DNA from: Aquatica leii
Taxonomy: Eukaryota; Arthropoda; Insecta; Coleoptera; Lampyridae
Direction of reading: 5' to 3'
DNA length: 64,000 nucleotides
Assembly (NCBI GenBank): GCA_035610365.1
Contig: CM069433.1
Coordinates: 176,468,882-176,532,881 of the forward strand
The notes under the pieces are model-generated. The model had not been told where the DNA came from, searched no databases, and saw only the letters and a list, made by a program, of their open reading frames with translations. Positions 1 through 11,369 of the stretch are shown here, piece after piece; within the stretch, counting starts at the first letter, position 1, and each line of letters begins with the position of its first letter. The translations under genes and the position numbers were made by a program.

Positions 1-1365
1 CCTTTTTTATAAATAATTTCGTAATTATACGCTGACAGAATTATGGACCAACGAATAAGGCGAGACGATGCCATCACCGGAACCTTTTTACATTCTGAAA
101 ATAACGATCTTAAAGGTTCGTGATTGGTAAAAATCTTAAACCGTCGACCAAACAAATATTTGTGAAACTTTTTCACCCCAAAGATGACTGCAAGACCTTC
201 TTTATGAAGTTGACTATAGTTTCTTTGGGCCGCAGATAATGACGCGGATTCAAACACAATCGGACAATCAACTCCATCTACGACTTGACTCAAGACTGCT
301 CCTACACCATAAGCACTAGCATCTACAGTTACATTAACTGGCTTAGACGGGTCGAATAAGACTAACAAAGTTTTCTCACACAAAAATGATCTGCTCTTTT
401 TAAATGCCTCGTCGCACTCCGGTGACCACGACCAACACTTTTCTTTAAAAGACTATGGAGTGGTGCTAATAACTCTGGACACATTGGAATAAAATTCCTA
501 TAAAAATTAAGTGTAGACAAATAAGACTTTAGTTGGGTTAGATTTTGAGGAGTAGCAGCTGACGCTATTTTATCAATTTTGGATTTTGAAGGACTTTTTC
601 CTTGACCCGACAAGACAAAACCTAAAAACTCTAAAGACTTTACGTAAAATTCGCTTTTGGAAATATTTGTTTTAACATTATAGTCATTGAGACGCGACAA
701 GACTAAATCTAAGATTTGCTTACAACCTTCAACATCATTACCACCGATTAAAATATCATGCAAGTAAGCACTACATTTATCTATACCCTTCAATATCGAA
801 TCGATAACCATTTGAAATATCGCTGGGACTGACTACTATCCAAAGACTAAGCGATTATACACATACAATCCGTTAAGAGTGTTTACCGTTAGTAATTCTT
901 TACTCGCTTCATTGGCTTTTAATTGCAAGTAAGCATTAGTTAAGTCCAACCTACAGAAGACTTGATAACCCACGAATTTATTGAAAACATCGTCAGGACG
1001 TGGAATAGGGTATTGGTCGACTCTTATTTTCGGATTTAGAGTGGTTCTAAAATCCACGCAAAGACGTAGTTTTCCGTTCTTTTTAGGAACACAGACTAAA
1101 GGACTAGGCCACTGACTATGCCTCACTTTGGAGATGATACCTTGTCGTTCGAGGACCTCCAATTCGCTAGCGACTTCAGTTCGAAGTGCATAAGGAACAT
1201 CATATGCTTTGTGAAAGACGGGAGACTCTCCTGCTTTTAGGCTGATGTCAACCAAAAACTTATCTATCGGCAGTTCATTATCAACTTTAGAAAATGCCCG
1301 AGGATATTTATTAGACAACTCCTCCACTATTTGAGAATTATGTGGTTCCACTACCAATATTTGGT
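1..1365 (-). pseudogene. Gypsy pol relic: reverse transcriptase and start of RNase H
   Basis: Part of a Ty3/Gypsy (K02A2.6-like) polyprotein that would copy element RNA into DNA. On the minus strand the RT runs from about 1357 (RVDQYPIPRPDD, FCRLDLTNAYLQL) through 362 (EFLGFVLSG, LNFYRNFIP), then RNase H continues from about 360 off the window edge (VTVDASAYGVGAVLSQ, KFHKYLFGRRFKIFTNHEPL). Breaks seen: a TAA between protease and RT near 1365, two adjacent TAG codons near 833, and a frameshift near 447. The RT catalytic box reads YLHD instead of YLDD, and the RNase H motif normally TDH reads TNH, so both active sites are lost. Integrase and the 3' LTR must lie left of the window. A clear but dead element. 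Confidence 0.9.
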
Positions 1366-1366
1366 T

Positions 1367-1710
1367 TTAATGTAATATCGCCAAACGCCAAGATGGATAT
1401 AAAATACTCAGCCAATTTCTACCTAAAATAGCAGGACATGACAGATCTCTAACGACTATTAAATTTAGCTCTTTTGAATGAGTTAAAGGACTAAAAGAAA
1501 CTTTGACTAATAACGACCCACTGATTTCTAGCCCATGTCTATTTGCTGCTACCAATTGACCCATAAATGGATTTAATTTTATGTGTGACAAAAACTTACG
1601 ATACAGTCCGAAGCTGATGAGCGATGACGAACTCCCACAATCCACGAGAAACTCGATCTCATAGGTGTTTACATATAAAGTAACTGTTAAAGGATCTGAA
1701 AAAAAATATC
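1367..1710 (-). pseudogene. Gypsy aspartic protease relic
   Basis: Retropepsin region between gag and RT. Visible motifs are LVDCGSSSSLIS (the active-site motif, normally D-T/S-G, here D-C-G) and the C-terminal flap/ILG signature PAILGRNWL near 1440. It is in the same frame as RT and in the -1 frame relative to gag, so in the ancestral element it would have been made as Gag-Pol by frameshifting at the run of eight T at 1698-1705. The Cys in the active-site triplet and the stop following the domain suggest no function. Length and order match Gypsy proteases. Confidence 0.8.
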
Positions 1711-2574
1711 AGACATAGCATTACAAGCGACATTAGTAAATAATTGACTGTTTCTCTTGCAGAATTGTGCTGTATGACCTTTCCTTCTGCACGTGAAACA
1801 CTTCCAAGTTTTTGCAGGACAGTTTTCTGGTTGATGTTTTGAAAAACACTGAGAACAACTTTTGAACCGAGGGCAAACGGACGACTGGTCTGACTTGGGA
1901 CGATGTGTACTCTGGGAACGATCTCTTCGAATGTTGTACCGTTTTCCCGACAATGCATTCTCTGTTTGCGGATACCGGTTCTTTCTTGTATCTACTTTGT
2001 TGACTTCCCCTGATGCCACATTATCAGCTGCAGCTGAATCGAATGATAGCGTTTCATCTTCCGATAATAATTTTCTCGTCATAGCTTCATTTTGAAGACC
2101 ACAGACTAGTTTGTCTCTCAATGCTTCATCTAAAAACGAGCCAAACTTGCACGTAATTGATAGACTCTTGATAAACGATATATAATCAGACAGTGACTCT
2201 CCGGCTTGCTGATTCCGACTAAAAAACTTAAAACGTTCAGCAATCGTGCAGGTTTTTGCAGCAAACTTGTTTTTTAAACATTTAATACATTCTTCGAATG
2301 AGGTATTTTTTACTTCTCTTGGACTTAGTGACTCACGTAACAATTTGTATTTCTCTGGTCCGAGAAAAAGACATAATTGACTAACCTTCTCTGCATCCCT
2401 GATCTTTGACACTTCAAAGTATAATTCCAGCATTTCTAAAAATAATTCAAAGGACTCATCAGACGGTTCAAACAGTGGTACTGGAAGATTATTTGTTTGA
2501 AAAATTACTTGAGGTTCTTCAGAGTTTTTCCCATTGGCGGTTGCGACGGCGGCCGCTGTTACTTCAGTTGCCAT
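1687..2574 (-). CDS. Gypsy gag with two zinc knuckles
   Basis: Open frame of 295 codons for a retroviral-type capsid/nucleocapsid protein. The middle (about residues 30-170) has the Gypsy capsid pattern (FLGPEKYKLLRESLSP, CLKNKFAAKTCTIAERFKFF, GESLSDYISFIKSL). The C-terminus carries two zinc knuckles: CSQCFSKHQPENC (C-X2-C-X3-H-X4-C) and CFTCRRKGHTAQFC (the canonical C-X2-C-X4-H-X4-C). The ATG at 2574 begins MATEVTAAA and follows the leader by about 80 bases, as expected for gag. It is the only uninterrupted gene of this element. The last codons overlap an eight-T slippery run where the -1 frame enters protease. Confidence 0.85.
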   Translation of the reverse strand: MATEVTAAAVATANGKNSEEPQVIFQTNNLPVPLFEPSDESFELFLEMLELYFEVSKIRDAEKVSQLCLFLGPEKYKLLRESLSPREVKNTSFEECIKCLKNKFAAKTCTIAERFKFFSRNQQAGESLSDYISFIKSLSITCKFGSFLDEALRDKLVCGLQNEAMTRKLLSEDETLSFDSAAADNVASGEVNKVDTRKNRYPQTENALSGKRYNIRRDRSQSTHRPKSDQSSVCPRFKSCSQCFSKHQPENCPAKTWKCFTCRRKGHTAQFCKRNSQLFTNVACNAMSDIFFQIL

Positions 2575-2651
2575 ACTGCACCGCTTTATACAATATTCTA
2601 CGTGCTCCAGACAATTTCTCTACGTGCACGACGTGTACCCTGTGAGTTACA

Positions 2652-2668
2652 AAAATCTCGTCGCCAAA
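2652..2668 (-). other. Primer binding site of the Gypsy element at 1-2870
   Basis: Directly inside the LTR the minus strand reads TTTGGCGACGAG, the kind of leader seen after K02A2.6-like Gypsy LTRs and used for tRNA priming. Its place between LTR and gag supports the LTR boundary at 2669. Confidence 0.55.
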
Positions 2669-2870
2669 TGATATGTATGTACTTAGAGAGGATGCAGTAA
2701 CACTATTATTTATTGTTATAAACATTAATATACATTTTAGAGTAAGATTCTGTTTTCTACTAAGCTAACACTGCTTGTTCGTTTACGTCAGAAGCCATCT
2801 TTTTTCTTGACGACATTTCAAACGAACGACTCGCTATTGCAACTGTTAATATACAAGGCGTTTCATAACA
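2669..2870 (-). repeat. 5' LTR of the Gypsy element
   Basis: About 202 bases. On the minus strand it starts TGTTATGAAACGCC and ends TATCA just before the primer binding site, giving TG...CA ends. The partner LTR lies outside the window, so the boundaries rest on the TG/CA ends, the adjacent leader and the position ahead of gag, not on a direct comparison. Confidence 0.6.
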
Positions 2871-2915
2871 CTTAATTGATTGAAATTATATACAAATCTT
2901 CGACCAAATTGTGTA

Positions 2916-3426
2916 TCATGTGAGCAAGCTATGCAGGAAAATGTTCCCGAAATTCAGAAATTGGGATGTTTCTTTCATCTAGCAAAGAATATGAAGATAC
3001 ATTTAGCACAATTAAGGTTTACAGGTCAATATAATGACTGCAATTTTTGCTCCAAGTGAGAATAGCGCTTGTTTCTATACAAAATTTAGGCGAAGTAATC
3101 CATGCGGTAGCTGAATATTTACCGGTAGAACTTTAATCCACAAACTACATATCACGAAGATCGAACTAATAATCATGCAGATGCTGCACGCAGCCAATTG
3201 CAAACCGAGCTTCGAATGGACCATCTAACTATTTGAAAGCTTGTTGATGGCTTTCGGAAGTTAAAAAAATACGTGTTACTAACAACTTGTCGCCGTAATC
3301 TTCCAGTCAAATTAAAAAAATACGGCGAAGCTTATGAACGCATTATAAACTTGTTCAGGACTACCAAAATCGTGATGTCCTTATATTTTTACGAGGTATT
3401 TCTTGTAATTACCAAATGAAACAGTG
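2916..3426 (+). pseudogene. MULE-transposase/FLYWCH-type gene relic
   Basis: Decayed coding sequence recognisable in pieces. Near 2925-3035 one frame gives a MULE-transposase-like stretch (ENVPEIQKLGCFFHLAKN, then LAQLRFTGQYND). Near 3157-3250 another gives EDRTNNHADAARSQLQTEL and MDHLTI-stop-KLVDGFRKL, and near 3290-3425 RNLPVKLKKYGEAYERI followed, after a frameshift, by RDVLIFLRGISCNYQ. This combination is typical of insect FLYWCH/MULE-domain proteins, which are multicopy and transposon-derived. A Trp codon has become TGA and there are at least two frameshifts. It lies right beside the Gypsy LTR. Family assignment is from memory of motif patterns. Confidence 0.55.
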
Positions 3427-5468
3427 ATATATCTGATATATAATACATTGTAATGTTAAAGCAAATCTTTGACAAGTGTTTTTATACGAAATTATTGATT
3501 GATCGGTCCTTTAAATAAGTTCTTTTAAATTCGTTTTTTACCATGTATGTATATAATATTCTTATTATTTTATACAAAATAAATATGATTTTGAATGGAC
3601 AGTGCAAAAACGTCAGTTTAAATTCAATAACTGAAAACGTATATTTAGTTTTAATACATAAAACAATTAAATAATTATAAAATTACATTGCCTAAAATAA
3701 ACTGAATTTGAGCTAAGCAGAACATAATTGAATAACCATACTTCAAATTATTTAGTCACCCTAGTAACCGCTTTTTAGGAACTAATAGTGAATACAATAT
3801 TACATGTATATTTCAAAAATAATAATATTCTTAAAATATTCCTGACCAGAAAACTATTGGAGAGAAACGTGTAAGATGGCATACGCAAGCATACGAGTTC
3901 TCATAAATTTCAGTGGCTTGATGAAGTATTCGCTCGAGACACGAAACGTTACCACAAAGAAAGACTGAAGTGGTTTTGTATGCTCTTCCTAACTGAAGAA
4001 ATCAATTGTTGTAATACAATAGAGGAAGATGAAGAATTAAAAAAAAAAGAAGTTTATTATTATAACATATAATTTTGTAAATGAATTATCTTTGAGATAA
4101 GTAATGTAAATTGCTAAAACTAGAATAAAACATTTAAAACAAAACAATTTTATAATTAATTGCAATTACAAAATAATTTATTTCTATAAATATTATCCCC
4201 ATAAATCGCATAACACCATTTTTGTACAAATATGAATAATAAAGTTTTTTTAGTGTTTAACTTTATCCTACTTTAGAAAAATCAATACAAAACGTGTTTA
4301 TATGTGATTAAAGGAAAATACTGAATACGGTAACTACATACTTATAATGTAACGTTACTTTGAAATGTAATTTATCTAAATAGAAACACCTAATTTAAAA
4401 AATTGTTAATCGATAAATAAAAGTGCTGCTGTTATTTATAGAGTTGAAGTGCTTTTATTTTTATATATTTTTCTCATTTAAAAAATGTTTAGAAATTTAT
4501 AACGATGTTTTTTTACTTATTTCAGAATAATGAGTTACTGATTGCATATGAGATATAAGATAAAATCTATCTGATATACATATTGAGACGTTAAGGACTT
4601 GTAGTTCTGCAGTCTGTAGCACAAACAAAAATAAATTAACAACATGGATTGATTTGAGAAGTTAGACGTCTAACACCAACAAATTTTGACATAATAAAAC
4701 TACTGAAAAGTGCTGTTTTGCTACGAGTTAAATTGCACAATTAAAATGTTGTTTAGTTGTAATATTGACAATTTTTGTTCTAGAACTTTCTGAAAAAGTT
4801 GGTTCCATTAGAAGAAATTTGAACTATTAAATCATTTGCCTATATTTTTTTACTACAATCAATACAAGTACAAAACAATTTGTTTCAGAAAATCTTGAAT
4901 TATTAATTCATTCAATTCAATTAATTAAGCGTGCAGCCGAAAATTATCATAATTAAATTGGAGTCTTTTAATAATTGTTTAAAAATAGCAAATTAAATAA
5001 TGGGTTACAGTGTATCTGGGGCTTAAATAAAAACGTACGCCAATGTTTTATATATGTTTACTGATTACTAAGCTGAAGTCGGTTTGTTTCTACCACATTG
5101 TACACAATTAGTAAGAATATTTAAATATTATACACAAATATGCATAATTGTCGTTTCTGCCACGTGTCTTCATGTCCTTTTATTCGTTATCTGTATTAAA
5201 TGTGTGTCACAAGTACAATAACTTGCCATTTGCAATTTTTATGGTGTGGCGCGAGTCAGTAAGCCTTGATGAATGTTACTTTTTTTTCAACATAGACAAG
5301 TGAGCGAAAAACAAGTAGAGAGATATTAGTACATAAATAAAAAAAATGGAATAGAGGCACTAAGAAAGGTCTACAAACACCAACTACTACTAATGTTTGA
5401 AAAGGGACAATTCTGATTAAGAATTCACAGGCTTGGAAGGGTTTTCAAAAGTTTGGCTTAATTTTAAG
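3427..5468. other. AT-rich non-coding stretch
   Basis: About 2 kb of AT-rich DNA full of stops on both strands. I see no gene, no RNA gene and no element ends that I can define. Confidence 0.5.
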
Positions 5469-5655
5469 CAGTGATGGCGGTCTAGATCGTGCAGTCTTGT
5501 CTTGATCTTGCAAGATTTGCAAGACCAAGAGCAAGTTCATAACCCAATTAGCAAGACCAAAACCAAGACTCAACGTTGTTAGACCAAGACTGGATGCAAG
5601 ACTACCTCTGTAAGATATCGGCAAAAACAAGACTATCTTGCAAGACTCTTGCAGT
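5469..5655. mobile_element. hAT-like MITE remnant with CAAGAC-type internal repeats
   Basis: Starts with CAGTGATGGC, resembling the hAT terminal consensus CAGNGNTGGGCAA, then holds many copies of CAAGAC/GTCTTG and CAAGACCAAGA in both orientations up to about 5655. A similar unit lies at 11370-11509. The opposite terminal repeat and an 8-bp duplication were not found, so it may be truncated. Class assignment is tentative. Confidence 0.4.
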
Positions 5656-6145
5656 TTTTTTCTTATTACGAACGATTATTTATCTTTTTTTATTTATCCC
5701 ACATACAAATAAACATTTGTTTTCCCAAGAAATATATTGTATGTATACGTGAAAGTAAAAAGTTTTTTGAAAAAGGATTGTTTCGACTTCAGTAAAATGA
5801 TGTTTGAGAAATAAAATTATAACTAATAAGTAACCACTATAATAATCTTTAATGAAATATTTACTTAAACCAAATAAAACTATTTAAAATTTGACTAAAA
5901 TGTAATTTAATTGAAATAAATTATGTGAAGAAAGCATTTTATAATTAGGGTATGCAATAAAACAAATTTAGTTTTCTAGAAGAAGAAAGTTTACTATAAA
6001 TATAGGTACCAATAAAATATTAATTCTCATCGATTCCTAAAGTGTTGAAAGACGCTGTTACGAATTTTAGCAACATTAGCTTAATTTAATTAATATAATA
6101 TTTTTTTGAGTTCATCGAATGTAAACTCTTCACATTTCTATGATC
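5656..6145. other. AT-rich non-coding stretch
   Basis: No gene or element recognised. It forms the left flank of the LINE insertion. Confidence 0.5.
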
Positions 6146-6161
6146 TAATAAAAGTATAAAC
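6146..6161 (+). repeat. Target site duplication (left) of LINE copy 1
   Basis: TAATAAAAGTATAAAC, repeated exactly at 10856-10871 after the LINE tail. A 16-bp duplication is normal for target-primed LINE insertion. Confidence 0.85.
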
Positions 6162-6673
6162 GATTCGTGCGGTAACATTCGACGTAGAAGGTCGTATTTA
6201 CATTTACAAACGTAAAAGAGAAATACCAGTGTAGAACTTGGAGAAGATAGTTAGTGAAGGTGCTGGTGTTAGTAGTGGTAGTAAGAGGGAAGCACGAGAG
6301 AAAAAGGGTGGGTAAAAAAGGAAGGGTATAAAATAATAAATAAATTAACGGAAGAATAGAAACCGTGGTGGAAAATTATAAAACTGACGAACAAGTGTGA
6401 TTAAGGTGAATAAGCAGGGTAATCGAAAAGGTCAGAGGCAAAAGATAACCTCCTACATTAATCGAAATTATTACATTTAAAGCGAAATTAAAGCGAAATA
6501 GCTACAAGGGTGACGTTTTAAAACACAAAAAATAAGAAAAGAAGGTAAGGAGGAATTAAGAAAAAAATAATAACAATAAATTTAAAAAAATTAATAAAAA
6601 AATTAAATAAAAATTAAATAAATAATTAAATTTAAAAAAATAAATAAATAAGAAATAAAAAAAGGGGAAAGGG

Positions 6674-7442
6674 ATGAATAAAAGAGATAGAGAGGAAGAG
6701 GAAAAAGAAAGGCAACAAATATTTGAAAGAGGAAAGAAAACAATAAGATCACCAGACATTAAAAAGATATCGGAGGAGAGCAGAAGGAAAAACCTCAAGA
6801 ACAGAAGGAAGAAGGAAAGAAATGGAGGAGTTAAAAGAATTAATGAGAGAAATGATGAAACAGATGGAAAAAATATGCAAGGAATAAGACAAGAAATCAA
6901 AGAAATAAAAAGAAATGGGAGAAAGTGAAAAGAAGTGGGAGAAAGAAAAAGAGAAACTCGTGGAGAGAATAGAAAAACTGGAGAAAAAAGCGGAAGACGA
7001 GGAAAGATGGAAAAGAAAGAATAATATTGTGATAAAGGGGTGGAGAAGTGAAAAACCACAAAAAGATTTAGCAGTGATGCTGGAAGAAAAATTAAATGTA
7101 AAAGTAGAGGTGAAAAAAGTGACAGTAATAAACAAAGCGAAGAAAAATGAGATGGTGGTGGCGGAAATCGGAGGATGGGAGGAAAAACAGAAGGTAATGG
7201 CGGAGAAGAAAAAATTAAAGAATACAAGAATATATATAAGTCACGATTTGACATGGGAGGAAAGAAGAGTGCAAAGAGAAATAATGAACATAGCGGTGGA
7301 AAAAAGAGCGAAAGGGAAAAAGAGTATGGGTAGGGTACGAAAAATGGAGATAGACGGAGACAGATACATATGGAACGACAAGGATAGGGGACTAAGCGGA
7401 GAAAGGGGAGAAAAATTGGGGAACCAAAAGGCAAAAAACTAA
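6674..7442 (+). pseudogene. LINE ORF1: coiled coil plus RRM-like nucleic-acid chaperone
   Basis: First ORF of the LINE, in two overlapping frames (6674-6928 and 6915-7442), so a frameshift sits near 6920. The first part is highly charged and heptad-like (a coiled coil for trimerisation in L1-type ORF1 proteins). The second part has KRKNNIVIKGW followed by alternating strand/helix segments and RIYISHDLTWEERRVQREI, which resembles the RRM and C-terminal domain of L1-type ORF1 (transposase_22 family). In this family the protein coats LINE RNA. The ATG at 6674 is the first after the leader. Confidence 0.65.
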
Positions 7443-7570
7443 AGGGCAAAGGAGGGGTGGTAAAGGAGAGAAAGTTGACGAAATGGCAAAGAAAAGGAAT
7501 AATGAGAGGTGGAAATGGAAAAGAAAAAAGAGGAAGAAATAAAGAAAGTAAGGAAGAAGCACAGGGGAGG

Positions 7571-8345
7571 TGAGTGAGCTGAGAGTATTGTTTTGGAACG
7601 TAGCGGGAATAAAGACAAGGAACATGATTTCTGGAAGTACATCAAGGAACAGGATGTAGTGGGATTACAGGAAACATGGATGGAAGAAAAGAATAGGAGT
7701 GGTGGGAAAAAGAGTGGCCGGAGGAATTTGAGTGGGTGGTGCAACATGCAGAAAGAGAAAAGAAAAAAGGAGAGCAAAGGGGGGTATAATAACGGGAATA
7801 AGAAAAAAATGGTTGAGCCAGGAAAAGAAAGAGAAAGTGCAACAGAGAAGAGGAGTTGTAGAAAGGAACATACAGTGGGGAAAAACAAAAATAAAAGTAG
7901 TGACGGTTTATAGCAGTAGAATGAAAGAGACAAGGAAAAACATAGAAGAGATGATAGAAGAGAGGGAAGAGGGATTGATAATAGTAGGAGGGGACTTCAA
8001 CGCAAGAATAGGGGAAGAGGATGGAATACAAGAAAGAAAAGGGACGGAAAAGAGACAAACAAAGGACAAGGTGATAAATAAAGAGGGAGAAGAACTGCTG
8101 GAATTGTGCAACGAAAAAGGGTGGGAAATAATGAACGGGAACAGAGAAGAAGATGGAAAGGGGGAATTTACGTACATAGGAGGAAGGGGAGAATCAATAA
8201 TAGATTTTGTAATGACAAATGAAGAGGCCGCAGAAAAGGTAAAGACATTTAAGGTGGGAGAAAGTTTAGAGTGAGACCATCAACCACTGGAATTGACAAT
8301 GGAAGGAAGAGAAAGAGAAGAGAGAGAGGAAGAGGAGAAGTACAT
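7571..8345 (+). pseudogene. LINE ORF2: apurinic-like endonuclease domain
   Basis: N-terminal endonuclease that would nick the target DNA. Landmarks in order: LRVLFWNVAG near 7580, DVVGLQETWMEEK near 7650, VVTVYSSRM near 7900, GGDFNARIG near 7987, SIIDFVMTNEEA near 8195 and DHQPLEL near 8275, matching the N, E, D-x-N, D and H motifs of AP-endonuclease-type LINE nucleases. At least two frameshifts near 7620 and 7730 and a stop just before the final D-H motif break it. It lies immediately upstream of the RT domain, as in intact elements. Confidence 0.8.
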
Positions 8346-10716
8346 AACTAAAAAAAGTGGACAGAAGAGGGTATAAAAAGATATAAAGAGAGAATAGGGA
8401 AAACGGTATGGATAGGGAAGGAATTACAAGAAAGTGTAGAGGAAATGAGAGAGATGATGGAGAAAGCAACAGAGAGAGTCAAATTTAGAAAATGGAAGGG
8501 GGAGAAAACGGGATGGAAGAAATGGTGGGATAAAGAATGCAAGGAAGCAAAGAAAAATGCAAGAAGAGCATTAAGACAGTGGAAAAAAGGGAGGAAAGAA
8601 CAAGAAGAATACAAAGAAGCAGTAAAAATATACAAAAAAACATGCGACAGAAAGAAGGAAGAAAACAAAAAGAAACAAGAGGAGCAGATCAAAGGAATAA
8701 AAACGGAAGAAGATGTATGGAAGTACCTAAAGAAACAGAGGGAAAAAAACATGACGACAAAGGGAATACAAATTAAAGAATGGGAGATATATTTCCGGAA
8801 CCTGTTGGGAGGGGAAGAACAAAAGCAGAAAAAAAAGAAAAGACGCGGTAGTAAGACAGGAAGAAGGAGATAGGGATAGAATAAGTGAAGAAGAAGTAAT
8901 AGAGGCGATAAAGAATATAAAAAAGGAAAGGCGGCAGGAGAAGATGGGATACAAGGAGAAGAGTGGATATACGGGGAGAAAGTGTAGCAAAAGGATGACG
9001 GAAATACTAAACAAAATATGGAAAGGGAAAGGATTTCCAGAGAGATGGAGAGAGGGAATAATATGCCCAATCCATAAAAAGGCGAAAAAAATAAAGTCAA
9101 GAATTATAGAGGGGTAACATTATTGAGCACGGCATACAAATTATATGCGACAATACTGCAAGAAAGACTACAGAAGGAAATAGAGGAAAGAAGTTTGGTA
9201 CCAGACGGACAAGCGGGATTCAGAAAAGGAAGAAGGGCGATAGACAACATATATATACTGAAACACTTAGCAAATAAAGAACTAGAAAAAAAGAGGGAAA
9301 ATGGTGGCACTATTCGTAGATCTAAAAGCTGCTTTTGACAAAGTGAATAGGGAAAAGCTGTGGGAATATATGAAAAAAAAATCAATGAAAGATTAATACA
9401 AAGAATAGAGGAAATCTACGAAGAAACGAGGAGCAGGGTTAAAGTGAATGGAGAAGAGAGTGAGAAATTCATCACAAAGAGAGGGTTGACGCGGGGATGT
9501 CCACTGAGCCCAAGCCTGTTCTCAGTATATACGGGGGATCTGGAAGAGACAATGAGAGGACAACAGACAGGAGGGATAGTGGTAGGGAAAGCTAAGGTAT
9601 GGTCGTTGGCGTATGCGGATGACATAGTGCTGGTGGCTAAGGAGGAAAAGGAAATGAAAGAGATGATGAAAACGCTAGAAAAATACATGAAAAAAAGAAA
9701 TGGAAGTAAACACGGAGAAAACAAAGATAATGATATTTAGAAAAGGAGGGAGGAAAAGAAAAAGAGAGGAGTGGATATGGAGTGATGAGAAAGTGCAACA
9801 AGTGAAGGAATTTACATACCTGGGCTACACGATGAAACAGGATAATAAAGAGGGAGAACACATAAAGGAAAGGGTGAAGAAAGGAAACAGGCTAATAGGA
9901 CAAGTCTGGGGTGTGGGGAAAGAGTATTCAAGATGGATATAAAAAAGAAAATTGTTGTTTGAAAAATTAATAAAGGGGGTGGTAATGTATGGAGCGGAAA
10001 TATGGGGCTGGAAGGAGTGGAGGGAGGTAGAGGAGCTACAGGAAAAATACTGGAGATGGGTGTTAGGACTGGACAGGGATACACCGGGGTATATTGTGAG
10101 AGAGGAGGTACAGATAGAAAAAATAAGGGTAGAGACAGGAAAAAGAGCAATAAAATACGAGGAAGAAATGAGGGAAAGAACAGATTGCAAAATACTGCAA
10201 GAATGTTGGAAAGAGATAAAGGGAGGGAGAGTGAAGTACGGGCAGGAGGGCAGAGAAGAGTATTACAAAAGAAACGGGTACGCGAGTGAAAAAGTGGAGA
10301 GATTAAGAGAAGAGGGAGTAGGGATAAGGGAAGAAATAATAAGGAGAGATAGAGACATCGAAAAACAAGAAAGATGAACAAAGATACAAGAGGGCAGATA
10401 TAATAGGAATTATAAAGATATCAAGGGTGAAGGAGTGCCGGAATATTTAAAAGATAGAGAGAATAAAAGTAACAAAAAGAAAAAAATGATAGGAAGGTTC
10501 AGATGTGGCAACGAGGAGTTAGGGAAAAAATATTGGAAAGAAGAACCAGAAAAGATGTGCAGGCTATGTGGAGAAGAAACGGAAGACCTTAACCACATGA
10601 GACAGAAATGCAGGGAACTAAGAGAAGAGGTGATGAAAATAGAGGAAATCTTAGATGAAAACGGAAAAGGAGCGGAATGGATGGAGAAAGTATGGAGCAG
10701 GAGGAAAAAGAGTTAA
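8346..10716 (+). pseudogene. LINE ORF2: reverse transcriptase and C-terminal zinc knuckle
   Basis: Copies LINE RNA at the nicked target. A Lys/Glu-rich linker (8346-8870) is followed by RT motifs: RGVTLLSTAYKLYATILQERL near 9113, LVPDGQAGFRKGR near 9198, FVDLKAAFDKVNRE near 9312, GLTRGCPLSPSLFSVY near 9484, and the catalytic YADD at about 9612-9623, still intact. The C-terminal part ends in CRLCGEETEDLNHMRQKC near 10560 (C-X2-C-X8-H-X4-C), typical of LINE ORF2 ends. Breaks: frameshifts near 8870, 8930, 9330, 9705 and stops near 9395 and 9943. The same domains, more decayed, occur in copy 2. Confidence 0.85.
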
Positions 10717-10855
10717 GGGGAGAGAAGGGATAAGAAAATGTATTTCAAAAAAAAAAAAAAAAGTAAATAGAATGTAAATGTAAATATACAATGTTATGTA
10801 GTATAGCACGATCACATTTGTAAGCTAAATGGCAACAAATAAAGTTAAACTTATA

Positions 10856-10871
10856 TAATAAAAGTATAAAC
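10856..10871 (+). repeat. Target site duplication (right) of LINE copy 1
   Basis: Exact repeat of 6146-6161, placed directly after the LINE tail. It fixes the insertion boundaries. Confidence 0.85.
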
Positions 10872-11369
10872 AAGTAATAAAATAACTCGTAAAATAACAA
10901 TTTGTGGGAAAGTGGCGCCTGTAATACTTAAAAGCACATCTATTATAAAATACAACGGACGCATTGCAAATGCAATAGTGCTTGATATTTGTGGGAAAAA
11001 ATTGTCGATCCTTGAGCACATTTCAACAAGTTTGTATCTTCACAATTTTTTTTTTACTTATCTGTAATTTAAATTTAGCCATTCAATAAAAAATGTAAGT
11101 ATATACAATTCTAAAGTCCTTCAAAATTAAGAATACGCAATACAAGTTTCTACTTTTTTAATACTTAAGCCATTTACAGATGCTGTTGTACTTGTGAATA
11201 GCTGTCTGATGTCGTGTCTATTATAATTCATGTGGGTTAGACAGAATGTTCTGCTTTTTATTAAAGTAACTTAATTTTTCGTTATAAATCAAATATCCAT
11301 TAAATTTTTCTTTACACCATAGACTTTCATTGTGAAGTTTCATTTATAGTATGGTGTAAAAATGCAATA
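10872..11369. other. AT-rich non-coding stretch
   Basis: Right flank of the LINE; no gene or element recognised. Confidence 0.5.

Larger units (their letters stand above)
6162..10855 (+). mobile_element. Full-length purine-rich APE-type LINE, copy 1
   Basis: A non-LTR retrotransposon of about 4.7 kb bounded by a perfect 16-bp duplication. It has a leader (6162-6673), ORF1, ORF2 (endonuclease, RT, C-terminal zinc knuckle), an A-run near 10746 and a tail ending AAATAAAGTTAAAC. The sense strand is extraordinarily rich in A and G throughout, so the proteins are rich in Lys, Glu and Arg and the opposite strand shows long artefactual Phe/Leu/Ser-rich frames. Frameshifts and stops in both ORFs mean it no longer encodes active protein, though it inserted as a full-length copy. 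The clade is unresolved: the ORF1 looks L1/Tx1-like. A second, 5'-truncated copy is at 39588-42513. Confidence 0.9.

Noticed and set aside
6556..7449. 297-codon Phe/Leu/Ser-rich minus-strand frame resembling a membrane protein
   Set aside because: Antisense shadow of the purine-rich LINE ORF1. The same applies to many minus-strand frames at 7392-10600 and 39586-42530.
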